From: RGIG1681 sp964646345 | GTDB taxonomy: Bacteria; Bacillota; Clostridia; Christensenellales; UBA1242 | DNA length: 64,000 nt | Assembly (NCBI GenBank): GCA_964646345.1 | Contig: CAZYDU010000006.1 | Span: 1 to 64,000, forward strand | Direction of reading: 5' to 3' | Shown here: positions 15,591-24,901 of the stretch, piece by piece | How the letters are laid out: every line of letters begins with the position of its first letter | How positions within the stretch are numbered: position 1 is the stretch's first letter | Notes under the pieces: generated by a model | Told to the model about the DNA's origin: nothing | Databases searched by the model: none | The model's input: the letters and a program-made list of their open reading frames with translations, nothing else | Position numbers and translations under genes: made by a program

Positions 15591-17063
15591 TTAATTTGAA
15601 GATGGAGCTTCTTCATCTTGCTCTCTAAGTTTTAATTCTAAATCAAACAAAGCGTTTTCTAAATTCAAATCACGTTGGTCTTTTGAAACAAGTTCATTAT
15701 ATATTGCATAAAGGTCTTGCAAATCATCTTCAGTGCAACAATTATTTAAAATTCTTAATTGCAAATCTGGATTGATATATGGAAGATAATTAACTTGTTG
15801 CATATTCAAAGAACCATCAGGACGGTCTTCAATCTCAACTAAGTCTTGCTTAGTAACTAAATCCGTTTTTGCTACTTGTTTTGGCTCATTTATTATAGTT
15901 GTTACCTTGACTTCTGGTTTATAAATATCTTTATTAGATTGTCCTGCTAATTCGTCAAGATGTGTTAAATCAATCAGAAAATTTGCATATTTATTTAAGA
16001 ACGCATCATTTACAACTTGATTTTCAAAATCTTTTATACTAGTTTTCATATCATTTGTAACAGCAAATTTGCTTATCCTTGATGCTGGAACAACCTTTCC
16101 ATAATAATTTGCTTCAATATCTTTAACTTCATCTCTCACTAATTCAGTAAACAAGTGAGCAAGTTTTTTTGCATAGGTTTTGTATTCCCTTGACTCTCCC
16201 AAATAAAACTTTTCATAGTTTGCTTGCGAAACATGTTTAGAATTTGGAAAGCATGGCAATTTTAATTGCTTTGCACATGACTGAAAAGTTAAATAATGCA
16301 ATGGCTGTTTTTTTCTAATCATATCTAGAACTGCACTTTGATAGTTTGCATAATCAATCATACGCTCATATGTTATTTTCTTAGCAGGCTCATCAATCCA
16401 TGTGTCATATACTGAAACACCTGCATAAGCTTTGTTAAACACACTATAATATCCCCTTGGTTCAACTCTAAATAAACCACGGAATCTTGTTTTATTTTTA
16501 TCTGAAATTTCAGTTTTAACAGCACAGGCAAGATACATTCTTTGTATAAAGTCTCTGCATTGTGATGGCATTTTGTCAAAGGAATTGCCCGTTTCTTTTA
16601 AAATACCAACCAAGGTATTGAGCCTTGAATTTGTCATTGTATCAATATTTCTTTCAAACTCATAAGGGAGTCTTGACATAAATGAAGTGATTGGTTCAGA
16701 TAATTCAGTTGCTGATGTTTTTAAAAGTCTGGAAGCAATAATATCAAAAGTAACATCAGTTATTCTATTGATATCTTGACTATAAATCCAATCAATATAG
16801 CTTGAAAAAACTGGCAATTTGATTGGAGCGGTTTTGCTTTCAAGCAATGAAAAATACAAGTCAATTTGACGTCTGAAAACTTCTTCAGTAACTTCGCACG
16901 CAGGGTCAAACATCTTAGAAAGTTTCACTTGCGATGCATAATCCAAATTTGAAATGTCTGCCTTTCTTAAAACTTTTTTAAGTTCACCTGTTTTTTTCGA
17001 GCTGTCATTTAAATAACTTTTAACTTCATCAATCCATGGAACTAACTCTGTTTTAAAGTTCAT
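15591..17063 (-). CDS. Hypothetical cytosolic protein, 490 residues
   Basis: Not recognised. Long, mainly helical, with no signal peptide, membrane segment or metal motif. The region to about residue 380 looks like one or two folded helical domains. A linker of about 40 residues (EVKVTTIINEPKQVAKT) leads to an acidic C-terminal helix ending in EEAPSSN. The start is supported by AGGGGGAT and a good promoter. Together with the 29402-30706 product it belongs to a set of large lineage-restricted soluble proteins in this window. Confidence 0.7.
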   Translation of the reverse strand: MNFKTELVPWIDEVKSYLNDSSKKTGELKKVLRKADISNLDYASQVKLSKMFDPACEVTEEVFRRQIDLYFSLLESKTAPIKLPVFSSYIDWIYSQDINRITDVTFDIIASRLLKTSATELSEPITSFMSRLPYEFERNIDTMTNSRLNTLVGILKETGNSFDKMPSQCRDFIQRMYLACAVKTEISDKNKTRFRGLFRVEPRGYYSVFNKAYAGVSVYDTWIDEPAKKITYERMIDYANYQSAVLDMIRKKQPLHYLTFQSCAKQLKLPCFPNSKHVSQANYEKFYLGESREYKTYAKKLAHLFTELVRDEVKDIEANYYGKVVPASRISKFAVTNDMKTSIKDFENQVVNDAFLNKYANFLIDLTHLDELAGQSNKDIYKPEVKVTTIINEPKQVAKTDLVTKQDLVEIEDRPDGSLNMQQVNYLPYINPDLQLRILNNCCTEDDLQDLYAIYNELVSKDQRDLNLENALFDLELKLREQDEEAPSSN

Positions 17064-17104
17064 GTAACAATCCCCCTTTTCCCCACATCTTACATTGTAA
17101 TAAA

Positions 17105-17133
17105 ATTATAACATAACAATATATTAATTTCAA
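17105..17133 (-). promoter_or_regulatory. Promoter of the 15591-17063 gene
   Basis: Minus strand TTGAAA (17133-17128), 17-base spacer, TATAAT (17110-17105). Confidence 0.65.
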
Positions 17134-17202
17134 TATTTTTTTAAAATTTTTTTTAAGAAAATCATTTTATAAAATTTTTATAAACTTTATTTGATTTTGG
17201 TA

Positions 17203-17231
17203 TTGAAAAAGTAGAATTTGTGTGGTACTAT
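17203..17231 (+). promoter_or_regulatory. Promoter of the RNase R gene
   Basis: TTGAAA (17203-17208), 17-base spacer, TACTAT (17226-17231) with TG two bases before. Confidence 0.55.
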
Positions 17232-17252
17232 TAAATTAACAAAGGGGAGAAT

Positions 17253-19784
17253 ATGGAATTGGAAAACGAAAGAATAAAAGACATTTCGCTAATCTATCGT
17301 TACTTGTACAAAAATCAAAAAGGTGGGAGTATCCACCGCAATACTCTAAAAAAAGAGTTAATTAATAGTGGGAAATTTTCTTCAAAAGCAAAATTTTCTT
17401 CAATTTTAGAGAGTTTAATTGCTCTAGGTTCAATCGAAATGGACGGAGAGTTCGTTAAACTTAATCCTAGCATAATAAAAACATGCACACTTCAAAAAGA
17501 CGGAAATGGTTACTTTGTTACAACCAATGTTTCAAGAAAACATTTACCTGTTGACAAAAGTGTTGCAGCTGGCTTCGGTCTTGGAGAACCACTTGACGTT
17601 ATTGTTGAGTTCCATGACAAAAAACCTAGCGTAACTGTTCTTGGACATGGCAAGGAAATTGTCCTTGAATCAAAAAAAACTAAAACTCAACCACAAAACA
17701 ATAATGAATATGTTTTAGAAAAAACAAAACATGAAAAACCTTTACGTCCTGAATCTTATATTGAAAAAGACAACAGATTGCTTGGCCGTGTTGTTAAAGT
17801 TGGCTATGATGATTTAGTTTTTATCCCAAATCGCAAAAACATACCATTAAGACATATTCCAATTAATAATGATAAGCAAGAAATTGCAAATTTCCAAGAT
17901 AAAATTTGTGTTATCGAGCTTGATTCATTAGAAAATCCAATACTTGGTGGGACAATTATCGAAGTTAAGGGCGATGCCGGAAATCCTATTCATGAATATG
18001 ATGCCATTGCTGAAAACTATGGCGGAATTATGAGTTGGAGTGACCCAGAATTAGTTGAAGAAATCAAAAAAATTCCTTCAAATGTTGATGTAACAAAACT
18101 TGATTTAATCTCAGAAGACGATGCAATGTTTGAAAAACGTGGCAAAACTGTGGATTTAAGGAACATTCCATTTGCAACCGTTGACCCTGCAACTTGCAAA
18201 GATATGGACGATGCTATTTACTCAACAATCAACGAAGATGGTGATATTGTTTGTTATACAGCCGTTGCAAACGTTTCAAAATATGTTGACCTAAATAGTC
18301 AAATAGGTCAACGATATATGAATGGTGCTTTCACAATTTATGCACCAAACAAAGCTTACAATATTTTACCAACTGCCCTTTCAACCGGCATTTGTTCACT
18401 CAATCCACACGAAGATAGACTTGCTCTTGTTGTAAAAACAACTCTTGACAAATCTACTGGAAAAGCAAAAGAAAGTGAAATTTATGATGCTATCATTCAA
18501 AGCAGAAGAAAATACAGCTATGAAGAAGCTCAAGAAATAACTGATAGACTTATGCCCACAATTTCAAAAGATGATTTACACACAAAACTTGCCATTGGTC
18601 AAGAACTTTCAGAAGAAGAACAAGTTTTAATGAACTATTATTCAGCTGAAACAATCAAAACCGGATTTAATCAAAGAAAAATGATTAGATTTACAGCTAA
18701 TCGTGAACGCAACATCGAGTTCGACAAAGATATGAAAGATATCGTAGACATTAAAGTTGCTCCACATTTGATGTATCACGAAGTTATTGAAGCCTTCATG
18801 ATTACCGCAAACGAAGCAACAGCAAAAACCGCAAAAGATAAAAAATTAGACACTATTTTCCGTATTCATGAAGCACCAGCACCAAGAAAAATCGACCGTG
18901 CTAACGAATTTTTTGAAATACTCGGAATTCCTATGAGCGATGATTTATCAGCTCAAAGCACGATTGAACTTCTAAACTACGTTAAAGGTTCTGTAAACGA
19001 AGATGTTATCAATGATTTCTTAATCAAAATGCAATCACGTGCTATTTATAGCAATAAACTATTTTCTGACAAAAAAATCCAAAATCTTGATATATATAGT
19101 GACCCTGTTTCGCACTATGCACTTCAATCTCTAAATTACTCCCACACAACATCACCTATTCGTAGACTTGCTGATTATGTCGTGCATTACAATTTACTAG
19201 CTGACATGCATGGCACAAAACCTATTTCAAAAGACGATATTTTAAACATTGTTGAAATATTAAACCAAAGACAATTAGATGTTGACCAAGCTGAAAAAGA
19301 TTTCGATGATATTTCAAGTGTTATTTACTGCGAAAAACATATTGGCGATACACTTAAGGGTAAAATCACAAAATTCAGATATTGTTCCCCTACTGAAGGC
19401 TATGAAGATGAAATTGTAGTCATTGCAAGAAATGAAGAAAAAGGTATTTCTGTTGAAATTCCATTAAGTCAAGTTTTAGGAAGAGTTGCTCAAGATTGCA
19501 TGATTTCTGAACAAGGTTGTGCTATTTACGATGCACGTGGCAATGTCCTTTTAACTATTTGCAAACCACTTAATTTTATTATTGACAGAGCAGATAGAAA
19601 AGCTATGACCGTTGTTGGAAAAACAAACAAAGCTCTAGCAATGATTGCTGAGTCTAGCACAAATCAAATTAATAAATATTATTTTGGCGACACTGGCTTT
19701 ATTGATAAAAACAAACGTAGAGTTAAACACAATAACAAAACAAAACACAAACATGAAGATAAAAAAGAAAAAGGCGAAAATTAA
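17253..19784 (+). CDS. rnr: Ribonuclease R (RNase II/VacB family exoribonuclease)
   Basis: 843 residues. It degrades structured RNA 3' to 5', in mRNA turnover and rRNA quality control. Domains in order: an N-terminal winged helix (1-70), two cold-shock OB domains (about 75-125 and 170-230), the RNB catalytic domain (about 300-640), an S1 domain (about 690-775) and a Lys-rich tail (about 820-843). The four metal-binding aspartates are D311, D317, D319 and D320 in TVDPATCKDMDDAIY, with the same spacing as in the E. coli enzyme. Promoter and GGGGAG site are present. Unlike many Firmicutes, no smpB or secG neighbour is seen; a terminator and tRNA genes follow. Confidence 0.95.
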   Translation: MELENERIKDISLIYRYLYKNQKGGSIHRNTLKKELINSGKFSSKAKFSSILESLIALGSIEMDGEFVKLNPSIIKTCTLQKDGNGYFVTTNVSRKHLPVDKSVAAGFGLGEPLDVIVEFHDKKPSVTVLGHGKEIVLESKKTKTQPQNNNEYVLEKTKHEKPLRPESYIEKDNRLLGRVVKVGYDDLVFIPNRKNIPLRHIPINNDKQEIANFQDKICVIELDSLENPILGGTIIEVKGDAGNPIHEYDAIAENYGGIMSWSDPELVEEIKKIPSNVDVTKLDLISEDDAMFEKRGKTVDLRNIPFATVDPATCKDMDDAIYSTINEDGDIVCYTAVANVSKYVDLNSQIGQRYMNGAFTIYAPNKAYNILPTALSTGICSLNPHEDRLALVVKTTLDKSTGKAKESEIYDAIIQSRRKYSYEEAQEITDRLMPTISKDDLHTKLAIGQELSEEEQVLMNYYSAETIKTGFNQRKMIRFTANRERNIEFDKDMKDIVDIKVAPHLMYHEVIEAFMITANEATAKTAKDKKLDTIFRIHEAPAPRKIDRANEFFEILGIPMSDDLSAQSTIELLNYVKGSVNEDVINDFLIKMQSRAIYSNKLFSDKKIQNLDIYSDPVSHYALQSLNYSHTTSPIRRLADYVVHYNLLADMHGTKPISKDDILNIVEILNQRQLDVDQAEKDFDDISSVIYCEKHIGDTLKGKITKFRYCSPTEGYEDEIVVIARNEEKGISVEIPLSQVLGRVAQDCMISEQGCAIYDARGNVLLTICKPLNFIIDRADRKAMTVVGKTNKALAMIAESSTNQINKYYFGDTGFIDKNKRRVKHNNKTKHKHEDKKEKGEN

Positions 19785-19789
19785 AACAC

Positions 19790-19823
19790 AAGCAGGAATG
19801 ATTAGCACATTCCTGCTTTTTGT
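19790..19823 (+). terminator. Terminator after rnr
   Basis: AGCAGGAATG / CATTCCTGCT perfect stem followed by TTTTTG. Confidence 0.9.
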
Positions 19824-19837
19824 TTTCATGACACTAA

Positions 19838-19870
19838 AAAAAACAAGTTCCTTTCGAAACTTGTTTTTTT
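19838..19870 (-). terminator. Terminator of the tRNA-Met/tRNA-Glu transcript
   Basis: AAAAAACAAGTT / AACTTGTTTTTT, long stem with an A/T-run on each side, directly after the tRNA-Glu 3' end on the minus strand. Confidence 0.8.
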
Positions 19871-19873
19871 AAT

Positions 19874-19948
19874 TGGTGACCCCAAGCAGATTCGAACTGC
19901 TGACTTCACCGTGAAAGGGTGATGTCTTAACCGCTTGACGATGGGGCC
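19874..19948 (-). tRNA. tRNA-Glu (TTC)
   Basis: 75 bases with encoded CCA (19876-19874 on the minus strand). Acceptor GGCCCCA/TGGGGTC with a G-T pair at 2-71, anticodon stem TCACC/GGTGA around CTTTCAC, T arm with TTCGAAT. It lies five bases downstream of tRNA-Met in the same transcript. Confidence 0.95.
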
Positions 19949-19953
19949 AAATT

Positions 19954-20030
19954 TGGTAGCGGCAATAAGATTTGAACTTATGACCTGCCGGGTATGAACC
20001 GATCGCTCTAGCCAACTGAGCTATGCCGCC
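19954..20030 (-). tRNA. tRNA-Met (CAT), elongator type
   Basis: 77 bases with encoded CCA. Acceptor GGCGGCA/TGCCGCT with G1-U72 as in the Bacillus elongator tRNA-Met, anticodon loop TTCATAC, T arm with TTCAAAT. The anticodon stem ATCGG/CCGGC has one wobble and a terminal A-C mismatch. A CAT anticodon can also belong to lysidine-modified tRNA-Ile, but the G1-U72 and overall match favour Met. Confidence 0.88.
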
Positions 20031-20058
20031 ATATATTTGCCACATAAATAACGATATT

Positions 20059-20087
20059 AATATAATATAAATTTGAATTTTTGTCAA
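20059..20087 (-). promoter_or_regulatory. Promoter of the tRNA-Met/tRNA-Glu pair
   Basis: Minus strand TTGACA (20087-20082), 17-base spacer, TATATT (20064-20059). Confidence 0.7.
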
Positions 20088-20178
20088 CACTATTTTACAA
20101 ATTTCTTAAATTTTATCTAAAGATATTTTATTATCTTAATAATTTATATCGTTTTTATTGCTTGGCAAAGTATATTTT

Positions 20179-21030
20179 TTACATCATTTCTTTTTTATTA
20201 ACAAATCCAATTTCTGGACGTGGTTCATTAAAATTGTGAAAATCCGAACCCACTGTCACAATAAGATTTTTTAATTTTGCAACTTCATTCCACTCTTTTC
20301 TATCGTCGTGCAAAACATTATTCCTATCAACATACAAATAATCGGCCTCCACACCATCAGCGTTAATTTCGTCCAATAAATTCATTAATGTTTCTTTGCT
20401 AACACCATCTTCGTAAATATATGCCATTGGGTGTGCTAGCACCACTTTTCCGCCTGCATTATGGATTATCTCACTTGCTTGAGCTGGAGTTAACGCAAAC
20501 TTTTGCATAAACGCTGGACACCCTTCGTTCATCATTGTTTCAATAAATTCGCCTTTCCCAGGAATATAACCATATAATTTTTCAAACAATTCCTTGTTCT
20601 TTGGATTTGAAACGATATCCTTTGCAATATGAGATTTTGTAACAACGTGAGCTTTTGAAATTTCATCAACATTAACTACAAATCCAAGACTTTCCAAAAC
20701 CAAAGAGACTTCTGCAAAATAGTTCAGTCTTGAAGCATTCAATAACTCTAAAGACCTTTTCAGTTCTTCATTTTCAATATCAAAACCATAACCCAAAATA
20801 TGAACACCAAAGTTTTCATAATTAGTTGAAATTTCAACACCTTTTATTAATTCAATATTAAGTTCTTTTGCCAATTTTACTGTATTTTCACTATAAGCCG
20901 AAATTGTATCGTGGTCAGTGATTGACATTTTTTTCACGCCATTTTTACTCGCCATTTTCAAAATTTGTTCAGGTGTATAAAAACCGTCTGAAAAACTTGA
21001 ATGAATATGTAAATCTACATTTCTCTCCAT
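20179..21030 (-). CDS. PHP-domain phosphoesterase (YciV/RNase AM-like)
   Basis: 283 residues. The N terminus has the PHP metal motif DLHIHSSFSDG and SITDHDT; GVEIS, VLAHP and GSDFHNF supply the remaining ligands. The length and insertions match the YciV/TrpH group, which hydrolyses 3',5'-bisphosphates and acts as a 5'-3' exoribonuclease on short RNA. AAAGGATAG precedes the ATG, which lies inside the 3' end of the upstream gene (16-base overlap), so translation is probably coupled. A second, longer PHP protein is at 53796-55121. Confidence 0.9.
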   Translation of the reverse strand: MERNVDLHIHSSFSDGFYTPEQILKMASKNGVKKMSITDHDTISAYSENTVKLAKELNIELIKGVEISTNYENFGVHILGYGFDIENEELKRSLELLNASRLNYFAEVSLVLESLGFVVNVDEISKAHVVTKSHIAKDIVSNPKNKELFEKLYGYIPGKGEFIETMMNEGCPAFMQKFALTPAQASEIIHNAGGKVVLAHPMAYIYEDGVSKETLMNLLDEINADGVEADYLYVDRNNVLHDDRKEWNEVAKLKNLIVTVGSDFHNFNEPRPEIGFVNKKEMM

Positions 21031-21977
21031 GATTCTATCCTTTTATCAAATTGTTCTCTAAGACCTGGTGCTTTTTGTCTGTTAACAACAAACTTAGAAC
21101 CAGTTTCAAGCATAAATTTATAAAGTGTATCTAATGAATATTTTTTTGCAATATATGTTCTAGTTTCATTTAATGCATCTTGAATTTTAGGGTCAAAATT
21201 AAACTCAGTAAAGCTATACAAATAATCATGCACAAAGTTATAAGCAGCATCATCTTTCTGCCAATCTTTTCTAAGTGAATATGGGTGAATTGGCAAATAT
21301 GGAATTTTATCATGTCTAAAACAATGGTCCAAAGTGTCAGGAATTGCACAAATCAAGGTATAAAGAGTAACATTATCAATAACATGAGTATCTATTGGCA
21401 ATTTCTTTTTAGGCATTTTTTCTTCTTTTAAAGCCGTAACAATTTCTTGCATATCATAAATCGTTGCAATAGGGTCAACATCTGAAGTTTTAAAACCATT
21501 TTTATATAATGCATCTTTCAAGTTATTTGCAACTTTTAAAATATCTGAATCACTGCAAACCAACCACATATCAAGGTCTGGAAGCCTTTTCATTATTTCA
21601 CGTGGTTTTAATGCCTTATCCATACCTGGACAAGTTTTACAAATTTGCTTTAAGTCAGGCATTGTTAGATAATTATCTTCCAAACACCTTGCACATCTCC
21701 ACTTTTCAAACTTAGATTTATAAGAATTCTCAATCAACTCATTATTAAAACGAAGTTGTTCGTCAATGATTGGCAAAGCACCTGTCAAATCTTTGTTTAA
21801 AGCGTAAAATGGATATCCAGTTCCAAATGTTCCTGCATTCCCATTTATCATGCTACCGATTGTATTATATAAAATAATATTGCTGACAATGTATTGTCTT
21901 TTCAAATCTGAATTGTTAAGTTCAAATTCATTAGACGCTTCAGCAGCCTTTCTTACAAAACCAATATCTTTTTCCAT
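21015..21977 (-). CDS. Hypothetical protein with possible nucleotidyltransferase-like core and Cys4 site
   Basis: 320 residues from the ATG at 21977, chosen for its GGGGGAT ribosome site; an upstream ATG at 22070 adds 31 hydrophobic residues with no such site. Near residue 75-105 four cysteines (CARC and CKTC) could bind zinc. PDLDMWLVCSDSD (about 117) recalls the DxD of polymerase-beta-type nucleotidyltransferases, and GSMINGNAG (about 28) could be the GS helix, but the order and spacing are unusual, so this is a weak guess. It overlaps the PHP gene, suggesting linked function in RNA or nucleotide metabolism. Confidence 0.7.
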   Translation of the reverse strand: MEKDIGFVRKAAEASNEFELNNSDLKRQYIVSNIILYNTIGSMINGNAGTFGTGYPFYALNKDLTGALPIIDEQLRFNNELIENSYKSKFEKWRCARCLEDNYLTMPDLKQICKTCPGMDKALKPREIMKRLPDLDMWLVCSDSDILKVANNLKDALYKNGFKTSDVDPIATIYDMQEIVTALKEEKMPKKKLPIDTHVIDNVTLYTLICAIPDTLDHCFRHDKIPYLPIHPYSLRKDWQKDDAAYNFVHDYLYSFTEFNFDPKIQDALNETRTYIAKKYSLDTLYKFMLETGSKFVVNRQKAPGLREQFDKRIESWREM

Positions 21978-22091
21978 AATATCCCCCACACCTTTTATTA
22001 TCTTAATAATACCACAAAATGTAAAGCACGTCAAGGTTATTATTTCAAAACTTATATTCATCAAATACAATGTTTAAATTTACAAGCAAAT

Positions 22092-22802
22092 TTACTTGTA
22101 ATATCTTATTATTGCTTTTAGGTCTGTCCTTTCTGAATTTTTTATTGTAATGTTATAAAATTCATCAGTTTCAGTAAACAAACAAAAACATTTCTCGTCA
22201 AGTTTTATCGCATTTCTATACATTATCTCAAATTCCATTGGCTCAAGACTATCAAAAACTTCTTTTGGAAGCACTAAATTAGCTATTTTTAAATAAGCAA
22301 CATTATTTACATGATTATGCACATCAATAAAGTTTCTATCAGCCTGAAATTCTACTTCAAAATCAACTTTTTCGCACTCCTTTAATTTCTCAAGCCACAT
22401 AGAACTAAAATTAGTTTGGTCTTCACTTTTATAAGCTTCCGCCATCTCGTCTGACACTCTTTCGATTTTTTGCGTATTTTTATTAATCCTAATCCAATTC
22501 GATATTGCCGAAACCTCTAAATTCCCGCTATCATCTTTAATTTCAAACTCTCTTGAAGCTAAAAAACCTTTTATACCCCTGCTCCAAGTTGTAAGATTAA
22601 ACCAGTTTTCATACTCAGGACGTTTTACAATTTTTACTTTATAAGCCGTTAAAAACCAGCCATAATCTGTTGTTTTTAAACTATCTCCAACACTATTTCC
22701 ATGAATAGTAGTAATATCTTGAAAATAGTTTAGTAACGCAATGTTTGAAAGTTTAAAATCTTTATTAATCTCACTGTATCCTACATAGAATTTTTCCGTA
22801 AC
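22092..22802 (-). CDS. Acyl-ACP thioesterase (FatA/FatB-type, acyl-ACP hydrolase)
   Basis: 236 residues from the ATG at 22802, with GGGGAGAT upstream. Double hot-dog fold protein that releases free fatty acids from acyl carrier protein in the cytosol. The first hot dog opens FYVGYSEINKDFKLSNIALLNYFQD. The catalytic region FIDVHNHVNNVAYLK (about 164-178) holds the Asp-Asn-His cluster of bacterial members. It may start the operon that continues with the nucleotidyltransferase-like and PHP genes, 114 bases further on, but that link is only by strand and spacing. Confidence 0.88.
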   Translation of the reverse strand, partial: VTEKFYVGYSEINKDFKLSNIALLNYFQDITTIHGNSVGDSLKTTDYGWFLTAYKVKIVKRPEYENWFNLTTWSRGIKGFLASREFEIKDDSGNLEVSAISNWIRINKNTQKIERVSDEMAEAYKSEDQTNFSSMWLEKLKECEKVDFEVEFQADRNFIDVHNHVNNVAYLKIANLVLPKEVFDSLEPMEFEIMYRNAIKLDEKCFCLFTETDEFYNITIKNSERTDLKAIIRYYK

Positions 22803-22999
22803 CATAATATCTCCCCGAATAAATAATACCCCCCATTTTAACATAAAGAAAAAAATTTGTTAAACATCTTAAATCATTTTTTCATTGTCGTTACCAACTA
22901 AAAAATTTGTAACATTTCACAATATTTTATATATTGCATTAAAGTTTTATAATTTTTCTAAATACCGAATTTGACGGACTTTAAATATGATATTAGGTA

Positions 23000-23028
23000 T
23001 TGACAAAACAAACAAAATATGTTATAAT
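23000..23028 (+). promoter_or_regulatory. Perfect consensus promoter of the NlpC/P60-like gene
   Basis: TTGACA (23000-23005), 17-base spacer, TATAAT (23023-23028): a full sigma-A consensus. The predicted start near 23035 excludes the upstream in-frame ATG at 22987. Confidence 0.85.
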
Positions 23029-23055
23029 TTTATTACAAAAATAAGGAGGTGTGGT

Positions 23056-23886
23056 ATGGGAAAATTCTATAAGATATTATTCAGAACATTCGGAATAATC
23101 ATTATCGGAATTGCCATTGTTGTTGGCTTGTTTTTAACAGGTGCTGTTGAATCTCCAGTTTTTCTCGACATTTATAGCACAAAATCTTACGACCAAATGC
23201 AAGAAGAACAAACTCAAGGCAATAAAACTAAAGAAACTTCTCTAACAAATCAAAGTTCAGTTCCTTCAGCTTTAAATATCACACTTTCAGGAAAATATTT
23301 AACAGCTTATGAAACTGCAATGCAATCACTTAGCGATGATGATTTAAAATCAAAAATGATAATTAAAATCGGTTTACAAATCTTACAACAAGGCGTGATT
23401 ACCTATGAGCTTGACTACCACTATTACAGCATTACATACAAAAATAGCGGTAACACCGCACATGCTCAATTTTACAACCTTAAAAACTGTATTGATTTAA
23501 TCAATAAAAAACAAAAAATATACACCGATTGTTTCGGTTTTGCTAGATTAACTTACTCAATCGCATGTTACACATTAAATACTAGCAATCCAGCTGGTGT
23601 TGAAGGTTTAAATCAAATGTATGGCTATCAAGGTGGCTACGGAAATGGTGCTTACATCACAAAACTTTCAAGCCTTAAAGGTGGAGCAATGTTATATGAC
23701 ACATTAACCGGTAGTGGTTCTTCTAAAAACAGACACGTTGCAATATTCTTATATGCTCGTGATAGAAGCGTAACTTACATGGACCAATCCGGTATTCATA
23801 CTGGAGAATTTACTACAAGCAATTATATTTATTATGCCAAATCAAGCAATCCTTATAAGTTTAATAAATTCAGAGTTTTCTGTTAA
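23056..23886 (+). CDS. Membrane-anchored NlpC/P60-like protein
   Basis: 276 residues from the ATG at 23056, with AAGGAGGTG before it. One N-terminal helix (about 8-32) anchors it with the bulk outside. After a Ser/Thr/Gln linker and a helical stretch comes a papain-like fold: C159 in TDCFGFARLTY, the usual DC-x-G-F-x-R of NlpC/P60, and H227 in NRHVAIFLY. These enzymes cut peptidoglycan stem peptides or related amide bonds. The catalytic pair is convincing, but the surrounding sequence is divergent and the substrate is unknown. An unusually strong promoter and ribosome site suggest an abundant protein. Confidence 0.75.
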   Translation: MGKFYKILFRTFGIIIIGIAIVVGLFLTGAVESPVFLDIYSTKSYDQMQEEQTQGNKTKETSLTNQSSVPSALNITLSGKYLTAYETAMQSLSDDDLKSKMIIKIGLQILQQGVITYELDYHYYSITYKNSGNTAHAQFYNLKNCIDLINKKQKIYTDCFGFARLTYSIACYTLNTSNPAGVEGLNQMYGYQGGYGNGAYITKLSSLKGGAMLYDTLTGSGSSKNRHVAIFLYARDRSVTYMDQSGIHTGEFTTSNYIYYAKSSNPYKFNKFRVFC

Positions 23887-23893
23887 TTAAAAC

Positions 23894-23940
23894 AAAAACA
23901 CTTCTTGTTAATCCAAAAGATTAATTAGAAGTGTTTTTAT
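23894..23940. terminator. Bidirectional terminator between convergent genes
   Basis: AAAAACACTTCT / AGAAGTGTTTTT stem with a 21-base loop region. Confidence 0.8.
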
Positions 23941-24890
23941 TATCTAAACATATATGAAAAAATAATTGAACTAAGTTTCAAAGTATCATGCTTAACCGTT
24001 CCATCTTCAGTTGTTATCAATTTTGACTTTATAACTTCACAATGCATATTTTTTAAATTTTCTTCGTCCGTGCGAACGAACTCTTTGTTTTCTTGTTCTC
24101 TATATTTTCTTATAAAGTCATCACTTATGCTTTCGTCATTAACAATTACACAATCAACACTGTCTTTCCCTAAATAGTTTTCAATAACATTCACATGGTC
24201 ACTAACCGTAAAGTGGTCAGTAACTCCAACTTGCGTTACCAAATTACAAATATACATAACCTTAGCTTTTGATTCTTTTATTGCAGTGACAATTTCAGGA
24301 CAAATTAGATTTGGTATCAAACTTGTATACAAACTACCCATGCTTAATAGTATCAAATCAGCTTGCTTGATTTTTGTTAAAACACTTGGCGTTATATGTG
24401 GAATTTCTTTATAAAAAATTCTTTTATATTTTTTATTTGCTTCATCAATCTGTTCTTCGCCTTCAATAATTTCACCATCAATGGTTTCCCCAGCCAATGT
24501 GAGCAGGTCTTCTGAAATTGGCAAAACAGTTTGCCTAACACCCAAAAGTTTACTCATATATTTTATGCTTTGTTCAAGAGACATCGTCTTTTTTAAGTAT
24601 GCTGTTAAAACCAAGTTTCCAATAGCATGCCCATTAAGTGAACTTGTTGTCTCCAGTCTTTGTTCCATAACATTTTTAACATCATCAGGAAGCGGAGATA
24701 AACTTGTTAACACCTTTCTAATATCCCCCACTGCTGGAATCATAAATTCTTTTCTAAGTTTTCCAGTACTGCTACCATTATCTGAAACACTAATAACCGC
24801 AGTTATATCTATTGGCATTCTTTTTAATCCGCTCAAAAGTGTTGATGTGCCAGTGCCACCACCTAAAACCACTACTTTTTTTCTTTGCAT
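23940..24890 (-). CDS. YvcK/CofD-like gluconeogenesis factor
   Basis: 316 residues. It is the YvcK family, a UDP-GlcNAc-binding relative of the 2-phospho-L-lactate transferase CofD, needed for cell-wall synthesis and growth on gluconeogenic carbon in Bacillus and Listeria. Signatures: VVLGGGTGTSTLLSGLK, VSDNGSSTGKLR, PAVGDIRKVL, NGHAIGNLVLTAY and the SMGSLYTSLIPNL loop. It follows the HAD gene by 11 bases and forms an operon with it, instead of the common rapZ-yvcK-whiA cluster. Confidence 0.93.
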   Translation of the reverse strand: MQRKKVVVLGGGTGTSTLLSGLKRMPIDITAVISVSDNGSSTGKLRKEFMIPAVGDIRKVLTSLSPLPDDVKNVMEQRLETTSSLNGHAIGNLVLTAYLKKTMSLEQSIKYMSKLLGVRQTVLPISEDLLTLAGETIDGEIIEGEEQIDEANKKYKRIFYKEIPHITPSVLTKIKQADLILLSMGSLYTSLIPNLICPEIVTAIKESKAKVMYICNLVTQVGVTDHFTVSDHVNVIENYLGKDSVDCVIVNDESISDDFIRKYREQENKEFVRTDEENLKNMHCEVIKSKLITTEDGTVKHDTLKLSSIIFSYMFR

Positions 24891-24901
24891 AACTATTCCT
24901 T

